From assembly GCA_031180725.1 (NCBI GenBank), contig JAPSLO010000006.1, positions 1 to 64,000 of the forward strand: DNA of 64,000 nt, written 5' to 3'. The stretch is from Roseomonas sp. GTDB lineage: Bacteria; Pseudomonadota; Alphaproteobacteria; Acetobacterales; Acetobacteraceae. The position numbers and the translations under genes were made by a program. The notes under the pieces are model-generated. The model saw only the letters and a program-made list of their open reading frames with translations. It was not told the origin of the DNA and did not search any database. Numbering within the stretch: the stretch's first letter is position 1; each line of letters starts with the position of its first letter. Positions 26,740 through 35,963 of the stretch are shown here, in pieces.

Positions 26740-27933
26740 GTGCAGCCTCAGAATGCCCTGCTCTCTGCCACGGGCACCACGATCTTCACGGTGATGTCGG
26801 CGCTGGCGATGGAGCATGGCGCGATCAACCTTGGCCAGGGCTTCCCGGACTATGATGGCCCCCCGGATGTGATCGAGGCGGCCGCCGCCGCCCTGAAGGA
26901 TGGACGCAACCAGTACCCCCCGCTCACCGGCCTGCCGGAGCTGCGGGAGGCGGTGGCAGCCGCTAACCGCCGTTTCTACGGGCTCGAGGTCGATCCGAAG
27001 GCGGAAGTGGTCGTCACCTCCGGCGCCACGGAGGCGATCACCGCTTGCCTGATGGCCGTGCTCAACCCCGGCGACGAATGCGTGCTGATCGAGCCGCTCT
27101 ATGACACCTACCTACCGGTGGTGAAGCTGCTGGGCGCGGTGCCAAAGCTGGTGCGCCTCTCTCCCCCGAACTGGGAGCTGCCGCGGGCGGAGCTGGCCGC
27201 CGCCTTCGGGCCTAAGACCAAGGCGATCCTGCTCAACACGCCGATGAACCCGGCCGGCAAGGTTTTCACCGCGGCCGAGCTCGCCTTCATCGCCGATCTG
27301 CTCCAGCGCCATGACGCCTATGCGGTCTGCGACGAGGTCTATGAGCACCTGACCTTCGACGGCTGGAAGCATATCCCGCTGATGACCCTGCCGGGCATGC
27401 GGGAGCGCTGCATGCGCATCGGCAGCGCGGGCAAGACCTTCAGCCTGACCGGCTGGAAGGTGGGCTACATCACCTGCGACAGGTCGCTGGCCCCGAACGT
27501 CGCCAAGGCGCACCAGAACCTCACTTTCACCACGCCCCCCAACCTGCAGCGCGGCGTCGCGGTGGGGCTGATGAAGGACGACGCCTATTTCGAGGGGCTG
27601 TCTGCCGCCCTCCAGGCCAAGCGGGACCGGCTGGCGGCGGGCCTGGCGAAGCTGGGCTTCGGCGTTCTGCCCACCCAGGGGAGCTACTTCATCACCACCG
27701 ATTTCCGGCCCCTGGGCTTCAGCGGAGATGACGTGGCCTTCTGCCGGACCCTGACGGTGGAGGCGAAAGTCACCGCCATCCCGGTCACCGCCTTCTACGC
27801 CTCCGCTGATGCGCCCAGCCACTATGCCCGCTTCGCCTTCTGCAAGGGCGATGCGGTGCTGGATGCCGCGCTGGATCGGCTCGGCACCTGGCTGGCGGAT
27901 CGCGCCGCCGTGCCGCGGGCCGCGACCGGCTGA
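26740..27933 (+). CDS. PLP-dependent aminotransferase, class I/II
   Basis: 397 residues from GTG 26740, with AGGA five bases upstream. It is a fold-type I aminotransferase of the kynurenine/methionine type (YbdL-like): the N-terminus INLGQGFPDYDGP, the PLP lysine in GSAGKTFSLTGWKVGY near residue 237, and TPMNPAGKVFT. Likely substrates are methionine, kynurenine or other neutral amino acids with a 2-oxo acid. Divergent from glnB. Followed by a ThiS-like gene after 20 bases. Confidence 0.9.
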   Translation: MQPQNALLSATGTTIFTVMSALAMEHGAINLGQGFPDYDGPPDVIEAAAAALKDGRNQYPPLTGLPELREAVAAANRRFYGLEVDPKAEVVVTSGATEAITACLMAVLNPGDECVLIEPLYDTYLPVVKLLGAVPKLVRLSPPNWELPRAELAAAFGPKTKAILLNTPMNPAGKVFTAAELAFIADLLQRHDAYAVCDEVYEHLTFDGWKHIPLMTLPGMRERCMRIGSAGKTFSLTGWKVGYITCDRSLAPNVAKAHQNLTFTTPPNLQRGVAVGLMKDDAYFEGLSAALQAKRDRLAAGLAKLGFGVLPTQGSYFITTDFRPLGFSGDDVAFCRTLTVEAKVTAIPVTAFYASADAPSHYARFAFCKGDAVLDAALDRLGTWLADRAAVPRAATG

Positions 27934-27953
27934 CCGGCATGGGGAGCGGGGAG

Positions 27954-28223
27954 ATGGCGCGCATCGAATTCACCCCGAACCTCCGCCGTCATATCGCCTC
28001 CCCGCCTGCGGAGGTGCCCGGCGCCACGGTGCGGCAGGCGCTTGATGCCGTTTTCGCCGGGAATCCGCGGCTGCGCGCCTATCTGCTGGATGAACACGGG
28101 CGCCTGCGCAAGCACGTGACCGTCTTCATCAACGGCAAGGCGATCGCCGATCGGGTCGGCCTGACCGACGCGCTCACGGCGGAGGACGAGGTCATCGTCT
28201 TTCAGGCGCTTTCGGGAGGATAG
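27954..28223 (+). CDS. ThiS/MoaD-family small beta-grasp protein
   Basis: 89 residues from ATG 27954 (the frame also allows ATG at 27939). A beta-grasp fold with VRQALDAVFAGNPRLRAYLL and HVTVFINGKAIADRVGLTDAL, ending with the strand VIVFQALSGG. The terminal Gly-Gly is the adenylylation/thiocarboxylate end used by MoaD and ThiS as sulfur carriers. No E1-like activating enzyme is in the window. It overlaps its surroundings closely: the BNR-repeat gene begins three bases after its stop, a pairing I recall from many bacteria. Confidence 0.85.
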   Translation: MARIEFTPNLRRHIASPPAEVPGATVRQALDAVFAGNPRLRAYLLDEHGRLRKHVTVFINGKAIADRVGLTDALTAEDEVIVFQALSGG

Positions 28224-28226
28224 GCC

Positions 28227-29309
28227 ATGCCGAGCCGGCTGCTTCTCGCCACCAGGAAGGGGCTGTTCCTCTGCCCGGAGGGGGCGGAGGGCTGGCGCCT
28301 CGGCCGCCCCGCCTTCCTCGGCGAGCCCGTCTCGGCCGTGCTGGCCGATCCGCGCGATGGAATGCTCTATGCGGCGCTCCGGCACGGCCATTTCGGGCCC
28401 AAGCTGCACCGCTCCGCCGATGGTGGCGAGAGCTGGACCGAGATCGCCACCCCCGCTCTGCCCGCCACGCCCGATGTCGAGAAGGCCCCGGCGGTGGACA
28501 TGATCTGGACGCTCGCCGCCGGCGGCGCAGAAGAGCCCGGCGTGATCTGGGCCGGCACCCTTCCGGCCGCGCTGTTCCGCTCCGCCGATCGCGGCGTGAG
28601 CTGGAGCCTGGTGCAATCCCTTTGGGAAGTGCCGGAACGCGCCGAGTGGTTCGGCGGGGGCTACGACCAGCCGGGGCTGCATTCGGTACTGGTGGATCCG
28701 CGCGACCCCCGGCGCCTGGCTGTTGCGATCTCCTGCGGCGGGGTTTGGACCAGCGGGGATGGCGGGGCGAGCTGGCAGCTAGGCGGAACCGGCCTGCGCG
28801 CCGAGTACATGCCCCCCGACCGCGCCGATGACCGCGCCATCCAGGACCCACACCTGATCGCCCATTGCGCTGCAGCGCCCGACGTCATCTGGTGTCAGCA
28901 TCACAATGGCATCTTCCGCTCCATTGACCGCGGGGCGCATTTCACGGCCGTGGAAGCGCCCGCGCCCTCTCGCTTCGGCTTCGCCGTCGCGGCGCATCCG
29001 CGGGAGAAGGACACGGCCTGGTTCGTCCCTGCCGTGAAGGACGAATGCCGCGTGCCGGTGGAGGGCCGCCTGGTCGTCACCCGTACCCGCGACGGCGGCC
29101 GAAGCCTGGAAGTGCTCTCCGCCGGCCTTCCTGCCGATAGCTACGACCTGATCTATCGGCATGCCCTGGCCGTGGATGGCACGGGCCGGCGCCTGGTCAT
29201 GGGCTCCACCACCGGCAATCTCTGGGCCAGCGAGAATGGCGGGGAAAACTGGCGCCTGCTTGCCGGCCACCTGCCTCCCATCGCCGCGGTGGCCTTCGCG
29301 CCCGGTTGA
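28227..29309 (+). CDS. BNR/Asp-box repeat protein (sialidase-like beta-propeller)
   Basis: 360 residues, no signal peptide, so cytoplasmic. It contains about six Asp-box-like repeats: SADGGESW, SADRGVSW, SGDGGASW, SIDRGAHF, TRDGGRSL and SENGGENW. These lie at the edges of propeller blades. Automatic annotation would say exo-alpha-sialidase, but the Arg triad and export signal of true sialidases are not evident, so I call it only a propeller protein. It is co-transcribed with the ThiS/MoaD-like gene, so a role in a sulfur-carrier or protein-modification complex is possible (inference). Confidence 0.85.
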   Translation: MPSRLLLATRKGLFLCPEGAEGWRLGRPAFLGEPVSAVLADPRDGMLYAALRHGHFGPKLHRSADGGESWTEIATPALPATPDVEKAPAVDMIWTLAAGGAEEPGVIWAGTLPAALFRSADRGVSWSLVQSLWEVPERAEWFGGGYDQPGLHSVLVDPRDPRRLAVAISCGGVWTSGDGGASWQLGGTGLRAEYMPPDRADDRAIQDPHLIAHCAAAPDVIWCQHHNGIFRSIDRGAHFTAVEAPAPSRFGFAVAAHPREKDTAWFVPAVKDECRVPVEGRLVVTRTRDGGRSLEVLSAGLPADSYDLIYRHALAVDGTGRRLVMGSTTGNLWASENGGENWRLLAGHLPPIAAVAFAPG

Positions 29310-29337
29310 CGGCGGGCATCCCCCGGCCCTAAACCGC

Positions 29338-29370
29338 GCCGCCACGGCCCCCATGCGGTGCCGTGGCGGC
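29338..29370 (+). terminator. Hairpin between the propeller gene and tRNA-His
   Basis: Perfect 11-base arms (GCCGCCACGGC and GCCGTGGCGGC) around an 11-base loop, 28 bases after the stop. There is no T-run, but the stem is very stable and ends just before the tRNA. Confidence 0.5.
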
Positions 29371-29375
29371 AGTGT

Positions 29376-29452
29376 GGCGGCCATAGCTCAGTTGGTAGAG
29401 CGCCAGGTTGTGGTCCTGGATGTCACGGGTTCGAGTCCCGTTGGTCGCCCCA
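29376..29452 (+). tRNA. tRNA-His (GTG)
   Basis: The cloverleaf folds fully: acceptor GCGGCCA with TGGTCGC, D arm AGCTCAGTTGGTAGAGC, anticodon loop TTGTGGT with GTG at 34-36, T arm with TTCGAGT, and an encoded CCA. The extra G at -1 (29376) opposite C73 is the identity element of tRNA-His. Confidence 0.97.
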
Positions 29453-29657
29453 TCTTCATTTTGTCTTAAACGCCGGTGCGCCGTCCGGGCGCTTGGCTTG
29501 CGCGCCGACGCAGTGATGCGCCGGGCCAAGCGGTCGCGCTGCACGCGGGGCCGCCTTGCCGCTCAGGGCCCCTGCCGTGCAGAGATTCCCACGCCCCCCT
29601 GTGGTGCACCGCCGGCGCTGCTATCCTCCGGCCGGTTCAAAACGGGGGAAGACGTTC

Positions 29658-30443
29658 ATGCAGATCCGACTCGACGGCCGCACTGCCCTGATCACCGGGG
29701 GCTCCAAGGGCCTCGGCCGTGCCATGGCCGAGGCTTTCGTGGATTCCGGCGCCGCCGTCGCCATTGTCGCCCGCCGCCCGGCGGAGCTGGAAAAGACCAA
29801 GGCCGAGATCACGGCGCGCTACCAGGGCGCCCGCATCGCCGCCATTCCGGCCGATGTCTCCACCGCCGAGGGCTGCGCCAGGGCTGCCACCGAGGCCGCG
29901 GCCGCGCTCGGCCCCATCGACATCCTGGTGAACAATGCCGGCACCAGCCAGCGCGGCCCTTTCATGCAGGTGGATGACGCCCTGTGGCAGGCCGACCTCG
30001 ACCTCAAGCTCTTCGCCGCCATTCGGCTGACCCGCGCGGTCTGGCCGGGCATGAAGGAACGCGGCTGGGGCCGGGTGATCAATGTGCTGAATATCGGCGC
30101 CAAGGCCCCGGCCGGCGGAGGTGCGCCCACAGCCGTCTCCCGCGCCGCCGGTATGGCGCTGACCAAGGTGCTGTCGCATGAGGGCGCACCGCTCGGCATC
30201 CTGGTGAATGCAATGCTGGTCGGCATCATCGAGAGCGACCAATGGGTGCGCCGCCACGCCACCGACCCCCGCGGCCTGACCTGGGAGGAATGGAAGATGG
30301 ACGCGGCGAAGGGCGTGCCGCTGGGCCGGCTGGGCAAGGCCGAGGAATTCGCGGCCCTGGCCACTTTCCTCTGCTCCGATCAGGGCGGCTACATTACCGG
30401 CACGGCCATCAATGTGGATGGCGGCCGCAGCCCCGTGGTCTGA
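29658..30443 (+). CDS. Short-chain dehydrogenase/reductase-like protein without the Tyr-Lys pair
   Basis: 261 residues from ATG 29658 (GGGGGAAG upstream). The cofactor motif TGGSKGLGRAMA, the VNNAGTS and the C-terminal LCSDQGGYITGTAINVDGG are normal for SDRs. In the active site the pattern INVLNIGAKAP replaces the usual Ser region, and APTAVSRAAGMALTK stands where YxxxK should be, so the catalytic Tyr is Thr and the Lys is Arg. I recall an SDR subfamily with this change. It may bind NAD(P) and a substrate without the classic chemistry, or use another base. It overlaps nothing; the peptidase follows after 15 bases. Confidence 0.85.
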   Translation: MQIRLDGRTALITGGSKGLGRAMAEAFVDSGAAVAIVARRPAELEKTKAEITARYQGARIAAIPADVSTAEGCARAATEAAAALGPIDILVNNAGTSQRGPFMQVDDALWQADLDLKLFAAIRLTRAVWPGMKERGWGRVINVLNIGAKAPAGGGAPTAVSRAAGMALTKVLSHEGAPLGILVNAMLVGIIESDQWVRRHATDPRGLTWEEWKMDAAKGVPLGRLGKAEEFAALATFLCSDQGGYITGTAINVDGGRSPVV

Positions 30444-30458
30444 GCGGCCGCGCGCCGG

Positions 30459-31133
30459 ATGCCGCTGCTGCTGCTCGGCGCCGTCCTGCTGCTGGCGCTG
30501 GTCGGCCCCAGCCTCTGGGTCTCCCATGTGCTGAAGCGGGAAGGGCGTCACCGCCCCGATCTGCCCGGCACCGGCGGCGAGCTGGCGCGCCATCTGCTGG
30601 ACGAGGCCGGGCTGCAGCGCGTGCGCGTGGAGCAGACCGACCGCGGCGACCACTACGACCCGGAAGCGCAGGCGGTGCGGCTGCTGCCGCAGCATTTCGC
30701 CGGGCGCTCGGTGGCCGCCGTGGCGGTGGCGGCGCATGAGGTCGCGCACGCTGTCCAGCATGCCTGGGGAGAGCCGGGCTTCCGCCGCCGCCAGGCGCTG
30801 GTGAAGGCCATCCTGCCGCTGGACCGTGCGGCGCAGGTGGTGATGCTGTCCCTGCCGCTGGTTTTCCTGCTTGCGCGGTCACCGTCGCTGCTGCTGCTGC
30901 AATTCGCGGCGGGGTTGCTGCTGCTTGGCGGGCGGATCGTGATCCATACCGCGACGCTGCCCGTGGAACTGGACGCCAGCTTCGGCAAGGCGCTGCTGGT
31001 GCTGAAGCGCGGCGGCTACCTGGCCCCGGCGGACATGCCGGCAGCGCGCCGCGTGCTGCGCGCCGCGGCGCTGACCTATGTCTCGGCGGCCCTGATGACG
31101 CTGGTGAACGTCATCCGCTGGGTGCGGCCGTAG
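30459..31133 (+). CDS. Zn-dependent membrane metallopeptidase (YugP-like)
   Basis: 224 residues. It starts with a hydrophobic signal-anchor (MPLLLLGAVLLLALVGPSLW), then the zinc site HEVAHAVQHAWGE near residues 92-104, and two hydrophobic stretches (VVMLSLPLVFLLA and LLLQFAAGLLLL) that should span the membrane. The third ligand lies downstream in ELDASFGKALL. The family is found in many bacteria and its substrates are unknown. Confidence 0.85.
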   Translation: MPLLLLGAVLLLALVGPSLWVSHVLKREGRHRPDLPGTGGELARHLLDEAGLQRVRVEQTDRGDHYDPEAQAVRLLPQHFAGRSVAAVAVAAHEVAHAVQHAWGEPGFRRRQALVKAILPLDRAAQVVMLSLPLVFLLARSPSLLLLQFAAGLLLLGGRIVIHTATLPVELDASFGKALLVLKRGGYLAPADMPAARRVLRAAALTYVSAALMTLVNVIRWVRP

Positions 31134-31277
31134 GGCGCGCGGCGGCCAGGCCCGGCGCCCATTCATCCCCGCCTACAGCTACAGGGAGGAATGAGCCCGT
31201 CGCAGCGCTGCCCCGCCTTGCGGGGGAGCGCCTGGAGAGGCATCACCGGCGGGACAGATCCCACGGGAGAACGACAC

Positions 31278-32090
31278 ATGCCTCGCCCCCTGACCGTCGG
31301 CATTGCCGGGCTCGGCGCTATTGGCCTGCATCTGGCGCGGGCGCTCGACCAAGGCGTTGAGGGCCTGCAACTCCTGGCTGTCGCTGCCCGCGACCAGGCG
31401 AAGGCGAAGGCCAACCTCGCCGGCTTCCGCAATCCGCCGCAGCTTTCCGACCTGGAAGGGCTGGCCGAGGCCGATATCGTCGTCGAGGCCGCGCCCGCGG
31501 CCATCTTCGAGCAGGTCGCGACCGCCGCCATCAGCCGCGGCCGCATCTTTGTCCCCTCTTCCGTCGGCGCGCTGCTGCCGCGCATGCATCTGGTGGATCT
31601 GGCGCGGGAGAAGGGCGCGCGCATCATCGTGCCGACCGGCGCGCTGCTCGGCCTGGATGCCGTCCGCGCAGCGGCGGAAGGGGCGGTGGACTCCGTCACC
31701 ATCGAGACGCGCAAGCCGCCACGCGGCCTGGTCGGCGCACCCTATCTGGAACGCAACGGCATCGACGTGATGGCCGTGAAGGATGAGGCGAAGCTGGTCT
31801 TCAAGGGCAATGCCTTCGACGCCGCCCAGGGCTTCCCGGCGAATGTGAATGTTGCGGCTGCCCTGGCGCTGGCCGGCATCGGCCCTCAGGGCACCATGAT
31901 CGAGATCTGGGCCGACCCGCATGTCACCCGCAACACCCATACCATCCGGGTGGAGGCCGCGGCCGCGCGCCTGACCATGACGATCGAGAATGTGCCGAGC
32001 GAGGAGAACCCACGCACGGGCAAGATCACCCCGCTTTCCATCCTTGCTTGCCTGCGTGGACTGACCTCACCGCTGAAGGTCGGCACCTGA
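31278..32090 (+). CDS. nadX: L-aspartate dehydrogenase (NadX-like)
   Basis: 270 residues from ATG 31278, with GGAGA upstream. The Rossmann start TVGIAGLGAIGLHLARALDQ is followed by the family segments VPTGALLGLDAVRAA, NVAAALALAGIG and the C-terminal EENPRTGKITPLSILACLRG. It oxidises aspartate to iminoaspartate with NAD(P), which can feed NAD synthesis, but nadA and nadC are not nearby. The frame opens upstream to 31191; the signature GLG at residue 11 favours the shorter form. Confidence 0.85.
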   Translation: MPRPLTVGIAGLGAIGLHLARALDQGVEGLQLLAVAARDQAKAKANLAGFRNPPQLSDLEGLAEADIVVEAAPAAIFEQVATAAISRGRIFVPSSVGALLPRMHLVDLAREKGARIIVPTGALLGLDAVRAAAEGAVDSVTIETRKPPRGLVGAPYLERNGIDVMAVKDEAKLVFKGNAFDAAQGFPANVNVAAALALAGIGPQGTMIEIWADPHVTRNTHTIRVEAAAARLTMTIENVPSEENPRTGKITPLSILACLRGLTSPLKVGT

Positions 32091-32151
32091 CCCCGGCGAT
32101 CGCAGCCGCCCATCGCCGCGCCGGCGGTTGCCGGCGCGGCCAGCCGCCGCC

Positions 32152-33327
32152 TCAGCCGCGCGGCATCAACTGCTCGGCCAGCGTCGCGAACCAGCTAGCG
32201 CCAATCGGCAGGATCTCGTCGTTGAAGTCGTATTTCGGGTGGTGGACCATGGCGTCCTCCGCACCCCGGCCGCCGCCCAGGAACAGATAGGCGCCGGCTT
32301 TCTTGTTCAGCATGAAGGAGAAGTCCTCGCCGCCCATGGTGGGCTGCGGCAGTGGGCGGGTGCGGGCCTCGCCCACCACGGCGCGGGCGGCCCGCGCCGC
32401 TATCTCGGTGCTCTCGGCCTCATTCACCGTGGCGGGGTAGCTGCGCGTGAAGCTGGCGGTCGCGGTAGCGCCCATCGCGGTGGCGATGCCGGTGACGATG
32501 GACTTGAACTTCTGCTCCAGCAGGTCGCCGACCTCGGGCAGGAACCAGCGGGCGGTGCCCTGCAGCTTCACGCTCTCCGGGATCACGTTGAAGGTGTGGC
32601 CGCCGGTGAAGTGGCCGATAGTGATCACGCCGGCTTCCAGCGGGTTCACGTTGCGCGCCACGACGCTTTGCAGCGCGGTGACGATATGGCTGGCGATCAG
32701 GATCGGGTCCACACCATTGTGCGGCATGGCGCCATGCGCGCCGCGGCCGGTGATGGTGGCTTCCAGATTCGCCACCGCGGCCATGACCGGGCCGGGCGCG
32801 TGCAGGAAGATGCCAGCCGGCGCGCCAGGCCAGTTGTGCATGCCGAAGATGCGCTCCATCGGGAAGCGCTCGAACAGCCCGTCCTGCACCATCACCTCGC
32901 CGCCAGCCAGATTCTCCTCGGCGGGCTGGAAGACCAGATAGACGGTGCCGTCGAAATTCCGCGTCTCCGCCAGGTATTTCGCCGCGCCGAGCAGCATCGT
33001 CGTGTGCCCGTCATGGCCGCAGGCATGCATCTTCCCAGGTGTCCTGGAGGCATAGGGCAGGCCCGTCTCCTCCAGGATTGGCAGCGCATCCATGTCGGCG
33101 CGGAAGCCGATGGCGCGGTTGCTGCTGCCCTGGCCGCGGATCACGCCCACCACACCAGTCTTCGCGATGCCCGTATGCACCTCGTCGCAGCCGAACTCGC
33201 GAAGCTTCTGGGCGACAATGCCGGCGGTGCGCGTCTCCTCGAAGCCCAGCTCCGGGTTCTCGTGGAAGTCGTGCCGCCAGGCGGTCATCTCGGGGTGGAA
33301 TTCGGCGATGCGGTTGATCACGGGCAT
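32152..33327 (-). CDS. M20-family amidohydrolase (hippurate hydrolase-like)
   Basis: 391 residues. Metal ligands and catalytic residues of the M20 dizinc peptidases are visible: GFRADMDALPI, MHACGHDGHTTMLLGAAKYL (residues about 97-116), VFQPAEENLAGG and TMGGEDFSFML. It hydrolyses N-acyl or N-benzoyl amino acids. GGAGAGG precedes the start. Last gene of the four-gene minus-strand operon beginning with the VOC gene; the gap to the preceding gene is 55 bases. Confidence 0.9.
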   Translation of the reverse strand: MPVINRIAEFHPEMTAWRHDFHENPELGFEETRTAGIVAQKLREFGCDEVHTGIAKTGVVGVIRGQGSSNRAIGFRADMDALPILEETGLPYASRTPGKMHACGHDGHTTMLLGAAKYLAETRNFDGTVYLVFQPAEENLAGGEVMVQDGLFERFPMERIFGMHNWPGAPAGIFLHAPGPVMAAVANLEATITGRGAHGAMPHNGVDPILIASHIVTALQSVVARNVNPLEAGVITIGHFTGGHTFNVIPESVKLQGTARWFLPEVGDLLEQKFKSIVTGIATAMGATATASFTRSYPATVNEAESTEIAARAARAVVGEARTRPLPQPTMGGEDFSFMLNKKAGAYLFLGGGRGAEDAMVHHPKYDFNDEILPIGASWFATLAEQLMPRG

Positions 33328-33382
33328 GGCGTGCGGCCTCTCCGGCTGAACCAGGGTTGGATGCGCGTCGGTGTGGCGGCGG

Positions 33383-34228
33383 TCAAGCGGTGCGGAAGGT
33401 CTGGGCCAGGCCCTCTCCCAGGCTGCGCCCCACCACCCCGAGCCGCTCGCGCATCGGTCCCACGTCGAAGGCCTTGTCTTCCAACAGGCGGCGGATCTCC
33501 GCCGCGCGGATGACCGGCACCTTGGGGAGGATGCGCGTCAGCGGGGCGAGGCCCATTAGCAGCGCGCCGGGCAGGGGCAGCACGGGCGGCGGCCGCAGCC
33601 CGGCGGCGCGCGCCACGGCCGCCAGGAAGTCGCGATAGGGCAGGGGTGTGGGCCCGGCCACCACGATCGTCTCAGGCTGCGGCCAGTCGCCACGCAGCGC
33701 CGACAGGATGCAGGCTGTCAGGTCATCCTGATGGATGGGTTGCACCAGTGCGGCCCCGCCGCCCGGCAGCGGCGCCATGGGCAGGCGCTTCAGCAGCGCC
33801 GCCAGGCGCTGGACATTGTCCTCGCCCTGGGCGCCGTAGATCATCGTGGGGTGCAGCATCACGCCACGCCGGCCGGAAGCCAGGAAGGCCGCCTCGCCGG
33901 CCCGCACCCCGTTCGCGTGGTCGTCCGGCCAGCGGGAGAAGCGGCGGGTGGAGCCCAGGAAGACGAAGCGCGCCACAGCGGGCGCCGCTGCCAGGATGGC
34001 GGGCGCATGGCGCGCATGGGCGCAGTTCACCACCCGGTCGGCACCCGTCAGCGCTGTCCTCAGCGCCGCGGCGTCGCGCAGGTCAGCCAGGCGCGGCGCA
34101 CCCGGCAGGCCGGTGGCGCGCCATTTCGCCGCGTCCCGCACCACGGGCGTGAAGGCCAGGCGCTGATCCAGCAGCGCCCGGCACAGCGCGGCGCCGCTGC
34201 GCCCGGAGGCACCGATGACGGCGATCAC
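33383..34228 (-). CDS. NAD(P)-binding (NmrA-like/atypical SDR) protein
   Basis: 281 residues from GTG 34228, which overlaps the stop of the dehydratase gene in GTGA. It begins with a Rossmann glycine motif (VIGASGRSGAALCRAL) and continues with VLGSTRRFSRW-like and VAGPTPLPYRDFLAAVARAA segments typical of NmrA and complex-I-associated NDUFA9-like SDRs. There is no YxxxK. The role is unknown; a sensor or epimerase within the same operon is likely. Confidence 0.8.
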   Translation of the reverse strand: MIAVIGASGRSGAALCRALLDQRLAFTPVVRDAAKWRATGLPGAPRLADLRDAAALRTALTGADRVVNCAHARHAPAILAAAPAVARFVFLGSTRRFSRWPDDHANGVRAGEAAFLASGRRGVMLHPTMIYGAQGEDNVQRLAALLKRLPMAPLPGGGAALVQPIHQDDLTACILSALRGDWPQPETIVVAGPTPLPYRDFLAAVARAAGLRPPPVLPLPGALLMGLAPLTRILPKVPVIRAAEIRRLLEDKAFDVGPMRERLGVVGRSLGEGLAQTFRTA

Positions 34229-35922
34229 GGCCGCAGGAAGGCGAGGTCCGCACCCTGCGGCGCCTGGGTCACCTGCTCATGCACCAGCCGGTCCCAGCCA
34301 CGCGCCGGGGCCGGCGCCGGCTTCCAGGCGGCGCGGCGGCGGGCCAGCTCGGCCTCCTCCACCAGCAGGTCCAGCCTCCGCTCCTTCACCGACAGCCGGA
34401 TGCGGTCGCCGGTCTCGGCCAGCGCCAGCGGCCCGCCGACGGCAGCTTCCGGCGCCACATGCAGCACGATGGTGCCGAAGGCGGTGCCGGACATGCGGCA
34501 ATCGCTGATCCGCACCATGTCCTTCACCCCGGCCCGCGCCAGCTTTCGCGGAATGGGCAGGTAGCCCGCTTCCGGCATGCCGGCCGGGCTGCGCGGCCCG
34601 GCATTCTTCAGCACCAGGATGTCCTGCGGCGTGACGTCCAAGTCCGGGTCGTCGATGCGCCGGGCCAAGTCCTCCAGCCCGTCGAAGACGATGCAGCGGG
34701 CCTCGGTCTCGAACAGGGCGGGGGTGGCGGCGCTGCGCTTCAGGATGGCGCCGTCCGGCGCCAGCGATCCGCGCAGGGTGACGATGCCGCCCACCGGGCT
34801 GACCGGCGCCTCCCGCGCGCGGATGATGCGCCGGTCCACGAAATGGCGGCCGTCGCCGATCCGCGCCCGCAGGGGCACGCCATCCAGGTCGGGCGTGTCC
34901 AGATGCAGCAGGTCGCGCAGCTCCCACAGCAGCGCCTGCATGCCCCCGGCGGCGTGGAAATCCTCCATGTAGCCCTCGCCAGTGGGCTTCAGGTCGACCA
35001 GCACCGGCGTTTCTTCGCTCAGCGCATCCAGCCGGGCCAGGTCAAATGCCAGCCCGGCGCGGCCGGCGATGGCGGCCAGATGCACCACCGCATTGGTGGA
35101 TCCGCCCAGCGCCAGCAGCACCCGCATCGCGTTCTCCACGCTTTCCGGCGTCACCAGCGCGGCGGGGGGCATCGGCTTGGCGATCAACCGCACTGCCTGG
35201 GCGCCAGCCTCCTCGGCAATCCGCAGCCGGTCCGCATGCACGGCCGGGGCGCTCGCGGCCTCTAGCGGCATGAAGCCCAGGGTCGCGGCCAGGCAGGCCA
35301 TGGTGCTGGCCGTGCCCATCACGCCGCAGGTGCCGGCGGTGGTCGCTAGCTTGCCCTCGACCTGCGCGATCTTCTCCGCGCTGACCTCGCCTGCCCGGTA
35401 GCGGGCCCAGTAGCGGCGGCAATCGGTGCAGGCGGAAAGACGTTCGCCTTCGAAGCTCTGCGCCAGCATCGGCCCGGTGACGAGCATCACCGAAGGCACC
35501 CCGGCGCTGATCGCCGCCATCAGCTGTGCTGGCACGGTCTTGTCGCAGCCCCCCACCAGCACGGCCGCATCCATGGGCTGCGCGGCCAGCATCGCCTCCG
35601 TGTCCAGCGCCATCAGGTTGCGGTAGTGCATGGAACACGGGTTCAGCGAGGGCTCGCACAGGCTGACGGTCGGGAAGGCCAGCGGCAGGCCCCCGGCGGC
35701 CAGCACGCCGCGCTTCACTGCCTCCACCAGCTCCGGCGCCGTGCGGTGGCAGTTATTGTAGTCGCTGCCCGTATCCGCGATGCCCACCACCGGCTTGTCC
35801 AGCATGGCCTGGGAATAGCCCATGGACTTGGCGAAGCTGCGCCGCAGATACAGTGCGAACTCCCGGTCCCCGTAATTCGAGGACCGGTTGGCGAGGCCGC
35901 GCGGCGGCGTGGTGGTCGTCAT
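34225..35922 (-). CDS. IlvD/Edd-family dehydratase
   Basis: 565 residues from ATG 35922. Three Fe-S cysteines are clear: SDYNNCHRT (near residue 55), GGCDKT (near residue 125) and AGTCGVMGTAS (near residue 197), a 2Fe-2S pattern. The substrate/phosphate region SDCRMSGTAFGTIVLH is intact. The N-terminus and length differ from amino-acid-pathway IlvD, so a sugar-acid dehydratase (arabinonate, xylonate or similar) is more likely than dihydroxy-acid dehydratase. It lies 41 bases after the VOC gene and overlaps the NmrA-like gene. Confidence 0.88.
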   Translation of the reverse strand: MTTTTPPRGLANRSSNYGDREFALYLRRSFAKSMGYSQAMLDKPVVGIADTGSDYNNCHRTAPELVEAVKRGVLAAGGLPLAFPTVSLCEPSLNPCSMHYRNLMALDTEAMLAAQPMDAAVLVGGCDKTVPAQLMAAISAGVPSVMLVTGPMLAQSFEGERLSACTDCRRYWARYRAGEVSAEKIAQVEGKLATTAGTCGVMGTASTMACLAATLGFMPLEAASAPAVHADRLRIAEEAGAQAVRLIAKPMPPAALVTPESVENAMRVLLALGGSTNAVVHLAAIAGRAGLAFDLARLDALSEETPVLVDLKPTGEGYMEDFHAAGGMQALLWELRDLLHLDTPDLDGVPLRARIGDGRHFVDRRIIRAREAPVSPVGGIVTLRGSLAPDGAILKRSAATPALFETEARCIVFDGLEDLARRIDDPDLDVTPQDILVLKNAGPRSPAGMPEAGYLPIPRKLARAGVKDMVRISDCRMSGTAFGTIVLHVAPEAAVGGPLALAETGDRIRLSVKERRLDLLVEEAELARRRAAWKPAPAPARGWDRLVHEQVTQAPQGADLAFLRP

Positions 35923-35963
35923 GCAGGCGTCCCTTCCCTCCGTCCGCCCGGCCACGCCGCGCC

